The notes under the pieces were generated by a model. It saw only the letters and a list, made by a program, of their open reading frames with translations, was not told the DNA's origin and ran no database searches. A program made the translations under genes and the position numbers. DNA of 64,000 nucleotides from Ancistrus triradiatus (lineage: Eukaryota > Chordata > Actinopteri > Siluriformes > Loricariidae): the NCBI GenBank assembly GCA_025084515.1, contig JAJAGP010000094.1:744001-808000 (forward strand), given 5' to 3'. Shown here piece by piece: positions 1 to 11,772 of this stretch (position 1 is its first letter; every line of letters begins with the position of its first letter).

Positions 1-560
1 CACGCTGAACTTGGAAGTGACCAAGACAATACTACACCCAAGTGCATAAGTTCCAGCCTAGCTTATATGCTGTCTAAAACATAAGTCCAATAAGCTCATT
101 CATGTTCGTGATACAAAGTGGGGCTCCGAATTGGTCTGTGGGAACCACGTGACCCAGCGGAGGACTGTGAGCTGTGTAGAAACCAGAACAAGGCCGTGGG
201 ACGTGACATACCCCCACCAAGGAGTCCGAGACGGAGCCAGGACTCCTAACCAAATGGCCCCTTGGAATCTCCTTGTTCTCAGGTGGTTTTCTCTTTGGAT
301 GACATCTGGGCCGATTCTGGCCGGCATCCGGCTGTTGGCGAGCGAAGGCTGTGTCGTGATGCTGGCGAGCGAAGTTGTTGTCGTGCTAAAGAGCGAACAC
401 TGCCGAAACCATCACAGCTACGGAAGTCCCCTTGTCAGACTCTGGAACAGAAGTTGCCACCATGGCCGACTCTGTCACCGACTCTAGCATGGAATTCACT
501 ATGCTAACTTAACTTTGTAACGGAAGGATAGGAGCTCGGTGTAATGGGTTGACTCAGTGA
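1..560. other. Unassigned stretch, possible retroelement leader
   Basis: This is the most GC-rich part of the left edge. It holds an imperfect 24-27 bp triplicate around 335-405 (recurring 'gagcgaa') and an ATG in good Kozak context near 461 (gccaccATGg) whose frame closes within ten codons. Short open frames on + (131-487, 262-507) have no domain I recognise. It could be leader DNA of an LTR element, by analogy with leaders elsewhere in the window, but that is a guess. Confidence 0.2.
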
Positions 561-877
561 GCTGGGTTGTCCCACATTTGAAATCATACCTCAACTTGGT
601 GAAGGCAACATTGCATGTCTTCCACTAACTGGTTTAATTTCTGTACAAGATCTGTTACATTTTCCATTAATATACTGGATTGGGTTTAGGAATGTGGGGT
701 TGTTTTCAAAAAAAGGAGGTGGAAAAAGCTCCTGTTCATCCTGATAGCTTCCATCTTCCTCTGCCTTGTCATCATCAGAATTAATGTATTAGGTGCTAAA
801 TTTATAGATTAGGTCACGTACAGGTTCTTGACCTGCCACTAAAGCAACTTACCTGTACAGTTCTGTATATATCTGTA

Positions 878-881
<4 letters not shown>
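561..881. other. Unassigned, no feature seen
   Basis: AT-rich sequence without a convincing open frame, terminal repeat or known motif. It ends at a (TA)n tract. Confidence 0.3.

Positions 882-931
<50 letters not shown>
882..931. repeat. (TA)n microsatellite
   Basis: About 25 uninterrupted TA dinucleotides. They abut the truncated C-terminal side of a Tc1 element, whose family targets TA. The tract creates a spurious Ile-Tyr run in a minus-strand frame. Confidence 0.95.
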
Positions 932-933
<2 letters not shown>

Positions 934-1841
934 ATTCACTGTTCCATCCATCCTGGTCCAAACCATAATACTACCACCACCATGTTTCATAGATTGGATA
1001 AGGTTCTTATACTGGAATGCAGTGATTTTGGTCTCATCCATTCACAAAACATTCTTCCAGTAGCCTTCTGGCTTGTCCATGTGATCTTTAGCAAACTGCA
1101 GATGAGCAGTAATGTTCTTTTTGGAGAGCCATGGCTTTCTCCATGCAACCCTGCCATGCACACCTTTGTTGTTCAGTGTTCTTCTGATGGTGGACTCATG
1201 ATTTAGCCAATGTGAGAGAGGCTTTCAGTTGCTTAGAAGTTACCCTGGGGTCCTTTGTGACCTCACCAACTATTACACACCTTGCTCTTGGAGTGATCTT
1301 TGTTGGTCGACCACTCCTGGGGAGGGTAACAGTGGTCTTGAATTTTCTCAATTTATACACAATCTGTCTGACTGTGGATTTCTTGGAGTCCAAACTCTTT
1401 AGTGATGGTTTTGTAACCTTTTCCAGCCTGATGAGCATCAACAACTCTTTTTCTGAGGTCCTCAGAAATCTCCTTTGTTTGTGCTACGATACACTTCAAA
1501 AACATGTGTTGTGAAGAGCAGACTTTGATAGATCCCTGTTCTTTAAATAAAACAGGGTGCCTACTCACACCTGATTGTTATCCCATTGATTGAAAACACC
1601 TGACTCTAATTTCATCTTCAAATCCTAGAGGTTCACATACTTTTGCCACTCACTAATATGTAATATTGGATAATTTTCCTTCAATAAATAAATGACCAAG
1701 TATAATATTTTGTCTCATTTGTTGAACTGAGTTATCTGTATTACTTTTAGGACTTGTGTGAGAATCTGATGATGTTTTAGGTCATGTTTATGCAGAAATA
1801 CAGAAAATTCTAAAGGGTTCACAAATTTTCAAGCTTTACTG
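932..1841 (-). mobile_element. Tc1-type transposon, family A, 3'-truncated copy
   Basis: Minus-oriented remnant of a Tc1/mariner element. The 5' terminal repeat is at the high-coordinate end (1800-1841, reading 'cagtaaagcttgaaaatt' in element sense) and abuts a TA. The left part ends in the (TA)n tract, so the last third of the transposase and the other terminal repeat are missing. Related copies of the same family lie at 17972-19069, 31782-32240, 32241-33050 and 54157-54690. A full element of this family would be about 1.6 kb, so this is just over half. Confidence 0.85.
936..1500 (-). pseudogene. Tc1 transposase remnant (DDE superfamily)
   Basis: Reading from 1500 downward, one frame gives 'TKEISEDLRKRVVDAHQAGKG', the first helix-turn-helix of a Tc1 transposase; the expected initiator Met is a Val. 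A shifted frame continues through 'SGRPTKITPRA' (the GRPR-like AT-hook linker) and 'VTSKQLKASLTLA' (second HTH). Further on come 'DETKI' (first catalytic Asp region) and 'KHGGGSIMVW'. The second Asp and the Glu are lost with the truncation. At least two frameshifts are needed to connect the parts. Family known from Tc1/mariner elements; catalytically dead. Confidence 0.85.
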
Positions 1842-2350
1842 TATATACCACAATTTTCAGGTTGATTCAAGAGTCCTTTCAGTTTTTCAGTCTGTACCAA
1901 AAAAGCAGAAAAACTTCTCATCGGAAAAATTGTCATTGGAATGTATCCAGCAACAATCCATGGGTCCTGACTATTTCTTTGTTAAGGAGCAATTCAAGTG
2001 GAAGTAACTTAAATTTGCAACACTGATATGCATAGAGTGTTGCAAGTTTAGCCCACAGGCAATATGGATAAATCTCGTCCCTCAAAGTCCATTTGCGAAG
2101 GACTCCAAAAGGAGACCAGCACAAACAAAATCAAAGCAGTAGAAGAAAGAAGCAAACTTCTACAAATACAAAAAAGCACAAAACTTTGTATGAGTAATTA
2201 TACCCAAAGATTGAATTTAGATGTAATTAAACAAAGACAGACTTACACTGTGTCCAAGACGTTCCAGGTTCCTCAAACACTGCTTCCACAAAGCCTGCTA
2301 TGCTAGCTTATTGCTTTACTTTTAACCAGTCTATAGATTGTCTACCCCAT
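1842..2350. other. Unassigned, no feature seen
   Basis: Low-complexity AT-rich DNA. The open frames at 1933-2124 (-) and 2064-2306 (+) have no recognisable domain and no coding-like composition. Confidence 0.3.
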
Positions 2351-2354
2351 TACT

Positions 2355-2590
2355 GCCGGGGGTGGCGTGGTGGCACAGCCATTAGCATGGTCCCCTCACA
2401 GTTCCATCCTCCCTGCTTGATCCTGACCTCGAACTCCACATGGGAGGGATTAGTATGCCCTCCATGTGTCCTCATGGTTTTACTCTGGTTGATCCGGTTT
2501 CCTCCCAAAGACATGCACTAGTTTAATTAATTATGCAAAATTGGCCAGATCTGATGATGTATGATTAGTCTTGATGTAACCTTGTGTCTG
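2355..2590 (+). mobile_element. tRNA-derived SINE, DANA/Mermaid-like
   Basis: Starts with 'ggtggcgtggtggcacag' and a tRNA-like head ('cattagcatggtcccctcaca'), followed by the conserved fish SINE body 'ccggtttcctcccaaagaca'. This order matches the DANA/Mermaid class of tRNA-derived SINEs known in cyprinids and other fish. The B box is badly decayed, so it should be inactive. A more degraded relative lies at 28110-28245. Confidence 0.65.
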
Positions 2591-2599
2591 TTATTAAAT

Positions 2600-4055
2600 A
2601 ACCATTGATTCTGAAAGTGACACTAAATAAACAAAATAAGCAAACAAACAAACAACCCCCAGTACTGCCACTTTGTGGACAGTGTTAGGAATTACCAGGG
2701 AAAAGGGTAAAACATGACAACTGTCACAAAGTGACAAGGTCATAACACATGTCTTTGACGTTTCCTGCTGTACAGTAATTGCGGGCTTGAAATTGTCTGA
2801 ATGTCTGTGTTTGTTTGCAGATATATGTTAGATATTTTGATGGACCTTGAAGTACATCCAGCATACTGAATACCTACTGCTCAATGTAACCACTAAATGT
2901 AGCTAGTCAATGTGCTGCTCGCAATTCTGAAAAGTCCTTGAAGTTTGAGTTTTATTTGCTTTAGTATAATTGATAAACTTTAATATAGGCATCAGAAAAA
3001 CAAAGACTTGTTTGTTTGTTTTAGGTGTGAAAGTTGCAATGAAGAAGATAAGTGAACTTAGAAAAGAACTGAAGACTTGAGTGGTTGCCGGCAGAATAGT
3101 GCAACGAGGTGAGCATGTTCGCATTTGTAATTAGCTAGACAGAAGGAATTATTTTCGTTCATTATAAGATGCTTGAATTTAATTAGCCTCTGGAAAAAAG
3201 AGTCTGTCAGGATTATACACATAAAACATATACAATATGTAATAAAATCAGTCTATATTACAACATCATTACAGCTGTTTTAGTTTGGTATATGTACTGA
3301 TATGATGTTGTAATTATGGTAGAAGTTCATATCTATTCACCAAGCTTTGCAAAGAAAACGCATTTGATAAAGGAGATGAAGCTGTTTGTGCTGCCATTTG
3401 TGCAGATGAAGAGGCTGGAGGAGAAGCCTGACAGGAACAGACCTCTGCTACTACCCACTTCATTCCCCCCAAATCCACCAGTTGATTCCTTACCACCATC
3501 AGCACTGTGGCTTTAAGGTGTTAGGTCTCTGATAACACTCCACTTAAGGATGCTGTTCATAGAGCTACATGACACCTACATGATAACTGATAAAAAAAAA
3601 CCTCACAAGTATTTATAGCGACAGCTGTCATAAATGCTGCATTCACCAAACAGATTGTCAAGCTCTCACAACAACTGTGAAAGTGATGGTTTCACCAGTT
3701 TGTGTTAGCAGCTTTCAGCTTAGGTTATGTTAGAATGTGGTAACAGCTGCTTTTGTTGTTGCCTTTTTAATAATTAAATGCAAATTGTATAACCATTGTC
3801 CACTGTTTTGTTGTGTGTGCAGTGTGAGCTTCTGTAAAAATTTGAGCTTGACTTAGGTTTGAGCTCTTGTTTTTGAACTGCTGTGTACACCAGACTTAGA
3901 CTGAGCCATAAAATTCCATGTCTGTCTAAAGGAAGTCAGTCTAACACAAACACTAATCTGTAGCTGCGTCCCATTTCAGGGGCTGCATCCTTTGGCAGAC
4001 ATTACGAAGTGATAAATGCTTTACCATCCCAACATTTTTTGGAATGTGTTGCAGG
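2600..4055. other. Unassigned intergenic DNA
   Basis: AT-rich. Contains a short (CAAA)n at about 2638-2655. The open frame 3316-3516 (+) overlaps one on the other strand and shows no domain. No terminal repeats recognised. Confidence 0.3.
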
Positions 4056-4057
4056 TC

Positions 4058-4205
4058 TGAAATGCAGGAATGGATGTTTATTAACAAATGAAATGAAGTT
4101 GACTAGTCAAAACATGAAAATAATATGAAATAGTATGAAAAAACATGAAATATATTGAGTTTATACTGTCTGCAATGAAATAGTCAAATGGAATGTAAGA
4201 CACAC
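4058..4205 (-). repeat. MITE-like interspersed repeat, copy 1
   Basis: Shares 'ggaatggatgtttattaaca' plus 'aatgaaatgaagttgac' and the following 'gtttata' segment with 61632-61806 (same orientation), and its reverse complement with 30772-30900. The best copy ends in 'ggggttgtaa', the terminus of a common fish non-autonomous DNA element. This copy lacks that terminus. Confidence 0.6.
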
Positions 4206-4840
4206 TGATAAATGCTGAATTATGTTGCTGAATGGTTGTTTTATGCGCGTTCTGTTAGGGTTTGATATGTAAAGTAGTCACATCAGCATGTAATAGTGGC
4301 ATTTCTGGATACTGCCAGTGAAATAGTTTTAAATGTGTCAATAACTGGGCTGGGATTTACAAGAAGTTTGATAGCTGCATAAGATAAATATATTAATTCA
4401 GAATGCAACAGTTTATTGTGACCAACCATAAAATGCATTTTTTCTTCTACCGTTCCATGAAATGTAATAAACAAACAAACAAAAAAAAAAAAACATGATT
4501 TATTATTTCAAAGGGTTACTAATAACACATGATTTGGATATATTCATGTCTGGGGAAAATTCAGGATTAAATGGGTTAAGGGTTTGTCTAATGGCCATAA
4601 AAATCAAAACATCTAGTGAGATTTTTTTTTTCTTTTTTTCTATTGCAACTGGCTGAAACCAGTAGAACAGAATATGAAACTGAATATATAGAGCAGTGTT
4701 ATATAGAGCGGTGTTTGGGTGGGTTTGTGTTACGGGCCACCATACTTCTAGCGCTGGCGAACCCAGTAAACTACTAATTATTAATGTTTTTTTAGGACCC
4801 AACATGCAGTTAGCTCTGATGGAGGAGTGTGTAAAATGTA
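4206..4840. other. Unassigned, no feature seen
   Basis: AT-rich, with a poly(A)-like tract at 4480-4494 and poly(T) at 4621-4640. The 100-codon minus frame at 4503-4805 has no recognisable domain and crosses the T tract. Confidence 0.3.
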
Positions 4841-5735
4841 ATGGTAAATGCTCTCCACGCGATCACTAATCAGGATCGCAGTGGAGGGGTAGCAAGGATT
4901 CGAACACGGGGCGCTGATGCGCTGGCTGACACGCTTAATACAGCGTGCCACGCTAGGAGTGATAACACAGTGCTCAGCGTCCTATGACCATGAGGAGGGG
5001 AAGAGTGTGCTCACCAGTTAGGTGGCGCAGAATGAACGTGCTCACGGCGCTGAGTGGCGCAAAATGAAAGTGAATGAAGCACCCTGAATGGTGCTGGAAG
5101 ATGCAGAATGCCGAAACGCGTCTCCTAACAAAAATAAATGAATGAAAGCGTTACTCGCGAGGATGCGCAAGCGTAGTACAGCGCGCTGCACCAGAGAGCG
5201 AGTAACGTGGAAGTGATCATGTTATGGCGATTGCTTGAAGTGAAAGTAAGAGGGAAAAGGACCGTGGCGAAATCTCAGTTCCTACACTATCATCTAATAC
5301 CTACCTGATCTCGGGCCTCCAGAATCCCTATGTGGCCAATCTCCTTTCGTGAGACCGGTCTACCGCTTGTCCTATCTGGGACAAAATAGCGTGAGATACC
5401 GCCTAGAAAATATCGTGTAGCGTTTAGCATAGCGTTAAGGCAGAAAGAATGTCATGCAGCGACAGCTGCCAAGCTCAGGACCAGTCTTAAATACCTGAGG
5501 TTGCAGGTGCTGCATATCAACAAAATCACGCAGATGCACATTGCGGTTACTGTCAGGATCCAAGGATGATAACTAAGCCGACGCCGCCCTCTAGCGTCGG
5601 TTAGAAGGTACGACCTCTAACAGTTTGTTTCTACCATCTACAAGTGATGGGACTTCTCTCGGTCTGGCAGACCCTGGCTAGACTATACGGGCTTCCTAGT
5701 CAAGGTGGTTGGCTAGGATGTAGGTAAGTGCAGAC
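4841..5735. other. CpG-rich unidentified insertion with tRNA-like segment
   Basis: Base composition changes sharply: many CpGs in an AT-rich neighbourhood. On the minus strand, 4960-4870 contains a tRNA-like stretch with a B-box match 'gttcgaatcc', suggesting a tRNA-derived SINE head. A perfect 7-bp stem (5578-5584 with 5594-5600) lies near the right part. I do not recognise the remainder; an LTR or other young retroelement piece would fit the retained CpGs. Confidence 0.35.
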
Positions 5736-5750
5736 AGATAATGTTTTTCT
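5736..5750. repeat. L1 target-site duplication, left copy
   Basis: The 15-mer 'agataatgtttttct' directly precedes the poly(T) of the minus-strand L1 and recurs exactly at 11773-11787, just outside the L1 5' end. Confidence 0.9.
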
Positions 5751-6137
5751 TTTTTTTTTTTTTTTTTTTTTTTTATTGAGAAGTCAAAATCAGCATACAG
5801 AATAAAACCAACAGTGGAGAGAAAATAAGTTAAAGACTTCAACATTTTCCCAATTTGTCACAGGACAAGAAAGAACAGCACAAAGACAAACAAACACGTA
5901 CACACAAGTCCACACGGAGCACACCAAAAAACAAAAAACAACAAAAAAAAAAAAAAAAAAAAAAGAAGAGGAAAAAAATAGTAAGTATGTTAAAAAAAAA
6001 AAAAAAATAATAAATAATTAAATTTAAAACTATAACTAAAAAAATAATAATAATAATAAATAAAACAAGGGGGGGTATGTGTTTAAATTGAGGTATGGTC
6101 TGAAGCTGGTCAAAATAAGATAGAAAAGAATTGAACT
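5751..6137 (-). other. L1 3' UTR and poly(A) tail
   Basis: Contains the terminal T tract (poly(A) on the element strand), A-rich runs at 5940-5964 and 5993-6007, and (AAT)n at about 6041-6061. The 100-codon minus frame here is low-complexity Phe/Ile and not a protein gene. Confidence 0.8.
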
Positions 6138-7486
6138 TCAAAAATAAAAATGTGAAGCATCACCTCTCACTGTGAATCTAATCTTCTCTAATTTTAAATA
6201 GTGTAATAAATCGCAAAGCCACATTGACATTGTAGGAGGTTTTGAGGATTTCCAAAGTAGAAGGATACGGCGCCTCGCCAGCAAAGATGTGAAGGAATTA
6301 ACATCTGACTGGGACTTTGGAAGTAAGTGAGCATTACATGAAAGCCCAAAAATAGCAGTCAAGGGACATAACTGGATAGTAGTATCAAATATTTTTGACA
6401 ATATCTGAAGATAATCGGTCCAAAATTTATAAATAACTGGGCAAGAAAAAAACATGTGTGTTGGAGACATGGAGCAACGGTCACACTGATCAGTGACTGT
6501 ACCAGGGTAGAATTTTGCCAACCGAGATTTTGAACGGTGTACTCGGTGTAACACTTTAAACTGAATTAACTGAAGTTTTGCGCACCGTGAGCTGGAACGT
6601 ACAATGTTAATCGCCGTCTCCCACCAACCCTCTGGTAAATCAGAGCCGAGTTCTTCCTCCCAAGCAAGCTTTATTTTACTACAAGAATACGGATTTAAAT
6701 CCATCAAGTGAAAATAGATTTTGAATATAAGTGAAAATTGAGAGGGGTTAAAATCCAACAAAGTATCATATGACTGGTCAATAGAAGGATGAGAGATATC
6801 CAAGAATAAAGAGGAAATACAGTGTCTAATATGGAAATATCTAAACAAATGAGAAGCTGGTATGTTGAAATCTGTAGATAGTTGAGAGAAACTACTCAAA
6901 ACACCATCCCTATAAAGATCCCGAAAAGAGTCTATGCCTCTCTCATGCCACAGCCTGAATGCTGCGTCACTCAACCCAGGGGGAATAGGTGGTTCTTCAC
7001 TATGGGCATCCTCAGTGAGGGATGTGTGAGTTTAAAATGAGCCCTAAATTGAGACCAGATACGAAGAGAAGAAAAAAACAGTGCATTATTTCTAAATTTT
7101 GAATATTTTATGGGAATCGGAGCGGTCAATAATGAGAGCAATGAGGAAGGACAGCAAGAGAGAGACTGGAGTTGGCACCACAATAGTTCAGGAGAGTGAA
7201 GCCAGTAAAGCGTCTTATGAATATTAGATGACCAGTAATAATGCAAAAAATTGGGGAGAGCAAGACCACCATCAAATCTAAATCTTTGTAAAAGCGCAAA
7301 TCTCACCCTGGGGACCTTTCCATCCCAAATGAATGGAGAAATAAGCTGGTCCAATGACTTAAAAAACGTTTTAGGGAGGTATAAAGGAATTGTTTGAAAC
7401 AAGAAAAGAAATCTGGGCAAAACATTCATTTTGATTATGTTTACCCTGGCAATAAGAGATAAAGGAAGAGATCTCCATCTCTCCAA
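6138..7486 (-). pseudogene. L1 ORF2 C-terminal part
   Basis: Two overlapping frames, 7486-6971 (171 codons) and 6974-6138 (278 codons), together form the thumb and C-terminal domain of the L1 ORF2 protein. The first opens with 'SLPLSLIARVNIIKMNVLPR', typical of the region after RT block 7. The second contains 'LPEGWWE' and a zinc-knuckle-like 'CDRCSMSPTHMFFSC' (C-x2-C-x5-H-x4-C), followed by the usual 'FW' segment. One frameshift near 7475 separates it from the RT frame, and another near 6972 separates the two parts. It ends at a natural-looking stop just before the 3' UTR. Confidence 0.9.
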
Positions 7487-8982
7487 TCAGACTTAACCTT
7501 GTCCAGCAAAGAAGAAAAATTGGAGTGAAAAAGAGACGGTAAATTACGAGATATCGAAATACCTAAATATTTAAATCCAGTTGAGGTGAATTTAAATGGC
7601 AAAATGGAACTATTGAGCGACAGAGCCAGAGAACTCACTGGATAACATTCGCTCTTTAGGAGATTTAGTTTGTATCCCGAAAATAGACCAAATTTCTTCA
7701 ACAATGACAGTATTGATGGGAGACTGCTCTCTGGATTAGTTACGTACAATAACAGATCATCTGCGTATAATGATAACTGCAATTCAACACCTGAGCGGAA
7801 AATACCCTGAAAGAGCGAAAGGGATTTTAAAGCAATCGATAGAGGCTCAATCACCAGAGCAAACAATAGGGGCGATAAGGGGCAACCTTGTCTGGTGCCA
7901 CGAGACAGGGAAAAATAATCTGAATGTACATTGTTAGTATGAACACTCGCGTGAGGAGATGTGTAGAGTAGTCGCACCCAGGCTATAAAATTGTGTCCAA
8001 AACCAAATTTATGTAAAATAAAAAAAAGATAGTGCCACTCAACACGATCAAAAGCCTTCTCGGCGTCCAAAGAAATAACCACTTCCGAAGCAACGCGCGA
8101 ATGCTCGGAATAAATCGTGTTTAACAGTGTGCGGATATTAAAGAAAAGCTGATGCCGCTTAATAAAACTGTTCTGATCATAGGAGATAATTTTAGGAAGT
8201 ACATTCTCCAAACGTAACGCCAGAGCTTTAGCCAAAACCTTTACATCTACATTTAACAAAGAGAGAGGTCTGTACGAAGTGCAAAACGTAGGGTCTTTGT
8301 CCTTCTTTAAAAGCAGAGAAATGGATGCCTGAGTCATAGTGGGGGGCAAAGAACCAGAAGACAGAGATTCATGAAAGACATCCAAGAGAAGAGGGCCGAG
8401 CTTATTAGTAAATTTTTTGTAAAATTCAATAGGGAACCCATCGGGGCCAGTGGCTTTATTAGTCTGCATTGATTTAATGGACAGGGTTATCTCTTCCAAA
8501 CACAAGGGGGAGTCAAGATCATCAGCAAGTGTTGAATCGAGGGAAGGAAGCACCAGATCCTTAAAGAAGGAAAGCATTTCAGTGTCATCGGATGGGTACT
8601 CTGATGTATAAAGGTCTGAATAGAAAGATTTGAATACTGCATTGATATCCCGTGGGTCTGAGCAAAGGTCTCCCTTTGTGTCTACAATCTGTTGTATTAC
8701 CCGAGATGCAGCCTGTCTCTTCACCTGGTGGGCCAGAAGTTGAGATTGTTTATCGCCGTGCTCATAATAAGTACAACGAGCGCGCAATAGAAGTTTTTCT
8801 GCTTCTGAGGTAGTTAAAAGATTGAATTTGGTCTGTAATTCTAATCGCTGCTTGAGTAATGGTGGTGTTGATTGAATTACAATGAGCTTTTCCAGTTCTG
8901 CAATTTCACCCAGCAGGTCTTGTACCTTGGATCTTTGAATTTTATTTATGTGAGCTGTATAAGAAATTATATGACCACGCAA
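7441..8982 (-). pseudogene. L1 ORF2 reverse transcriptase domain
   Basis: An open frame of 513 codons carrying the non-LTR RT blocks in order: 'NKATGPDGFPIEFYKKF', 'YRPLSLLNVDVKVLAKALA', 'VVISLDAEKAFDRVEW' (first catalytic Asp), 'GTRQGCPLSPLLFALVIEPL' and 'SLYADDLLLYV' (the YADD catalytic pair), then 'FKYLGISI'. The protein would copy the element's own RNA at a nicked target. The upstream frame runs into a TAG at about 9001-9003 just before 'DSLKAYLRGH', so this block is cut off from the endonuclease. At its 3' end it shifts frame near 7475. Confidence 0.95.
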
Positions 8983-9000
8983 ATAGGCCTTAAGGGAGTC

Positions 9001-9874
9001 CTATAAAAGAGAGGAAGAAATAGTCATTCTTGTTAATGGCTAAGAAATCATCATTAGAGGAGGATATAAAGGCTTTGAAATCATCATTTGAAAGCAGTAA
9101 TGAATTAAATCTCCACGTAGGAGAAAAACAGTGTGACTTTGTAAAGTGTATGTTTATAGTGTGAGGAGCATGATCAGAGATAACTATTGAATGGTAGCTA
9201 GTGGACGTGACCTTAGAAATGAGTGAACTGTCCCAAAAAAATAGTCTATACGGGAATATGTTTGATGTGGGCGGGAAAAAAATGAAAACTCCTTCTGATG
9301 CAGATTATAAAACCTCCAAGGATCTATTATAGATTTGTCAGTTAAAAACTCCGAAATAGCCCGCGACATTAAGGATGGAGTTAAATTACAAGGATTTGAG
9401 TGGTCTAGAGATGGATCAATAGTACAATTTATGTCTCCTCCCATTATAAGAAGATGCGTATCTAGAGAAGGGAGCGAAGTGAAGAGATTCTGCATGGATT
9501 TGGGATCATCAAAATTGGGGGCATATATATTAACCAACAGCACTGGTATATCGAACAAAGAGCCTCGAACGATCAAACATCTGCCATTCACATCAGCAAT
9601 GGTAAAATCAGAAATAAAATGAATCCCTCTTTTAACCAAAATGGCAACTCCTCTAGATTTCGAATTGAATGTAGAATGAAAAATGTCTCCAACCCAAGGA
9701 AATTTTAGCTCAAGATGGTCATCCCTTTTAAGATGTGTTTCCTGTAGAAATGCGATGTTGCAAATGGGCATTAACCCTTAAGCGTTTAACCAGATTATTA
9801 AGGCCATTGATGTTCCAACTCAGGAATTTAATTCCGGCTCCGCTATGTAAGTTGTGTGAAGTACAATTAATCAT
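9001..9874 (-). pseudogene. L1 ORF2 N-terminal AP-like endonuclease
   Basis: ORF2 most likely starts at the ATG at 9874: shortly after come 'IKFLSWNINGLNN' (catalytic Asn) and, after a frameshift near 9765, 'FLQETHL' (metal-binding Glu), 'VNIYAPN', 'GGDINCTIDPSLD' (Asp/Asn pair) and 'SRIDYFF'. The final 'SDHAPHT' (Asp-His) lies in another frame at about 9155-9175, so a second frameshift falls near 9200. All key residues of the exonuclease/endonuclease/phosphatase fold can be read, so decay is recent. The domain nicks target DNA to prime reverse transcription. Confidence 0.9.
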
Positions 9875-10259
9875 CTGAATTTGTAATATACAATCGAGGT
9901 AAAAGAGTGATAGAAAAACTGCCAGCAGATTGGAGATACGGAAGGGAGAAAGGAGGCATGAGAAGGGGGAGAAGGAAAAAAAAAAAAAAAAAAAAAAAAG
10001 ACAGACAGACAGACGAACAAACAATAAAGGACATAAGAGCACGCTCAGATAAATTCCCAGACCCACCCACAAAAACCACCCGCTTTCACCCACCCTCCTC
10101 CACCAACATTTACACAACCCCCACACGCAAGAACCACACTGCCGATAGGACATAACCCACCATGAAGCCTCCGCTGAACAAAGAAGTCCAAAACTATAAA
10201 AAATTGTAAATATACACAAGGGAGTATGTAACAAAGTAGATAAATAGGAACACAATATA

Positions 10260-10690
10260 AATGAACTGCAAAGAAGTGTCCTAAATTATGTAAATGTGCA
10301 CATATGATTTGAAAACAGGCACAAGCACCTAGAAAACTAAACGAAATCAAATTATAACAAAAAATGAGTAGAATAAATTGAGGAGTTGTGTTCAAATAAA
10401 TGATTTGACGCCCAATAAGAGGGTAAAGTGTCAAGGCAAGAAACTGGGGGGGTGGAAACAAAACAAAAACAAATAGAACACGACCCAACCACATGAAATC
10501 CCGCCTCCAATGAAAAGTTAAGGTCGTAGGATAGTTACCACCCAAAAACGGGTGCGTTTTATCTCCTTGCAGCAAAATCAAAGTCAAAGAGTTGTATCAC
10601 ACTGCAGAACAGACACAAAACTAAATTGTCTCACGCAACAGAGAGAACAGAGCTATGCAATAACTCCAACGATCCCAAGAGCATAGCAAA
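10260..10690 (-). other. L1 ORF1-ORF2 spacer
   Basis: Interval between the ORF1 C-terminal domain and the ORF2 leader. The 180-codon minus frame at 10045-10587 is hydrophobic and low-complexity and does not resemble L1 protein, so it is read as non-coding spacer. An A-rich run lies at 9978-9999 on the + strand. Confidence 0.6.
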
Positions 10691-10699
10691 CTCCGAATA

Positions 10700-11531
10700 T
10701 AGCTGTTATAATCACTTCGACAAAGAAGCAGCAAAGCGTTTCGCTTCATCTGCCGATGTGAAAACATGCTGTTCATCCCCGTGAGTAATCCGGAGTCGCG
10801 CTGGATAGAGAAGGGAATATTTCACGTTGTCCAAAGCACGCAGCTGTTTTCACACATCACTGAAAGCAGAACGAGCCTTGGCGATCTTTGCTGTATAATC
10901 AGGATAGACTGAGATCCTCATATTTGATACAGAGATCCGCTGCAGTTCCCTGGCTTTCTTTAGGATGTGAGCACAGTCTTTAAAATAATGCATCCGAGCT
11001 ATAATAGGACGCGGTGGATCCCCAGATTTAGGAGCAGGAGCAAGAGAGCAATGGGCTCTGTCTATCTCAGGACATTCATCCAGGTTGAAAGCATCTTTAA
11101 GGAGCTGAGAGACGGATGCGCAGGGTGTCGGCTGTGACTCAGGAACTCCGATATCCTGACATTCTGCCTGCGGGATCGGGATTCTAAGTCATCGCACTTA
11201 GCATCAAGTTTAGTGAGCTCCGAAGTTAAATAATTAACTTTTGTACGAAGCTCCACGACATCGTCCGAGACAGAGGAGAGCGACTGTTCAGCTTCTGAAA
11301 AACTTTTCTTCAGATCCGAAAGCTCCGATCCAAAGCGGTGATTATCTCGGGACAATTTCGCATTTAGAGCTTGGAGAATCTAACTTAATGCTGGATCGTA
11401 AATTCGTCAAGTGCAGAACGCAAACTCGACTTTCACTGCCTGAATCAGTTCGGCTTGAAGTGACGCAACATCAAGGCTGGATGAAGAATGGAGACGCGCT
11501 CGCGTCGGCCGGGACGAGGGGGCCCATGCTC
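10700..11531 (-). pseudogene. L1 ORF1 (coiled-coil RNA-binding protein)
   Basis: The clearest frame, 11355-11062, gives a heptad-rich coiled coil ('DVVELRTKVNYLTSELTKLD') followed by 'CDDLESRSRRQNVRI', the start of the L1 ORF1 RRM/transposase-22 region. A shift then gives, downstream to about 10740, 'IDRAHCSLAPAPKSGDPPRP' and 'ARMHYFKDCAHILKKARELQ', the conserved C-terminal domain. The N-terminal part at about 11530-11360 is in yet another frame. At least two frameshifts. ORF1 proteins coat element RNA as trimers; this one is broken. Confidence 0.85.
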
Positions 11532-11772
11532 AGGGGAAGCACGAACAGGACTTAGGAGAGTATGCGAGGATACCGGAGTTTTGCTTTTAATTTTGGAGGC
11601 TAGTAATGGCAGTAACAGTAAGTCAAACAAAAACGAACAACTAACCGTTAACTAAAGCTGGGATACAAATTAAAAAGGTAAATGTGCCTTAAAATAGCAA
11701 AGAAAGAGGACCCTGCTCAGCGAGAAACGAATTCACGTCTGCTTCATGTGGCGCCGGACCGGAAGTCGAGAT

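Larger units (their letters stand above)
5751..11772 (-). mobile_element. Full-length L1/Tx1-type LINE
   Basis: A 6.0-kb non-LTR retrotransposon in minus orientation. In element order it has a 5' end with 'cttccggtccggcgcc' near 11763, ORF1 (about 11530-10700), a spacer, ORF2 with endonuclease, reverse transcriptase and C-terminal zinc knuckle (9874-6138), a 3' UTR and a poly(A) tail (T tract 5751-5774). It is flanked by a perfect 15-bp target duplication, the signature of target-primed reverse transcription. Only a few frameshifts and one clear in-frame stop break ORF2, so this is a relatively young insertion compared with its neighbours. Confidence 0.95.

Noticed and set aside
10045..10587. 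180-codon hydrophobic minus frame
   Set aside because: Sits in the L1 ORF1-ORF2 spacer and overlaps poly-pyrimidine; not similar to L1 proteins.
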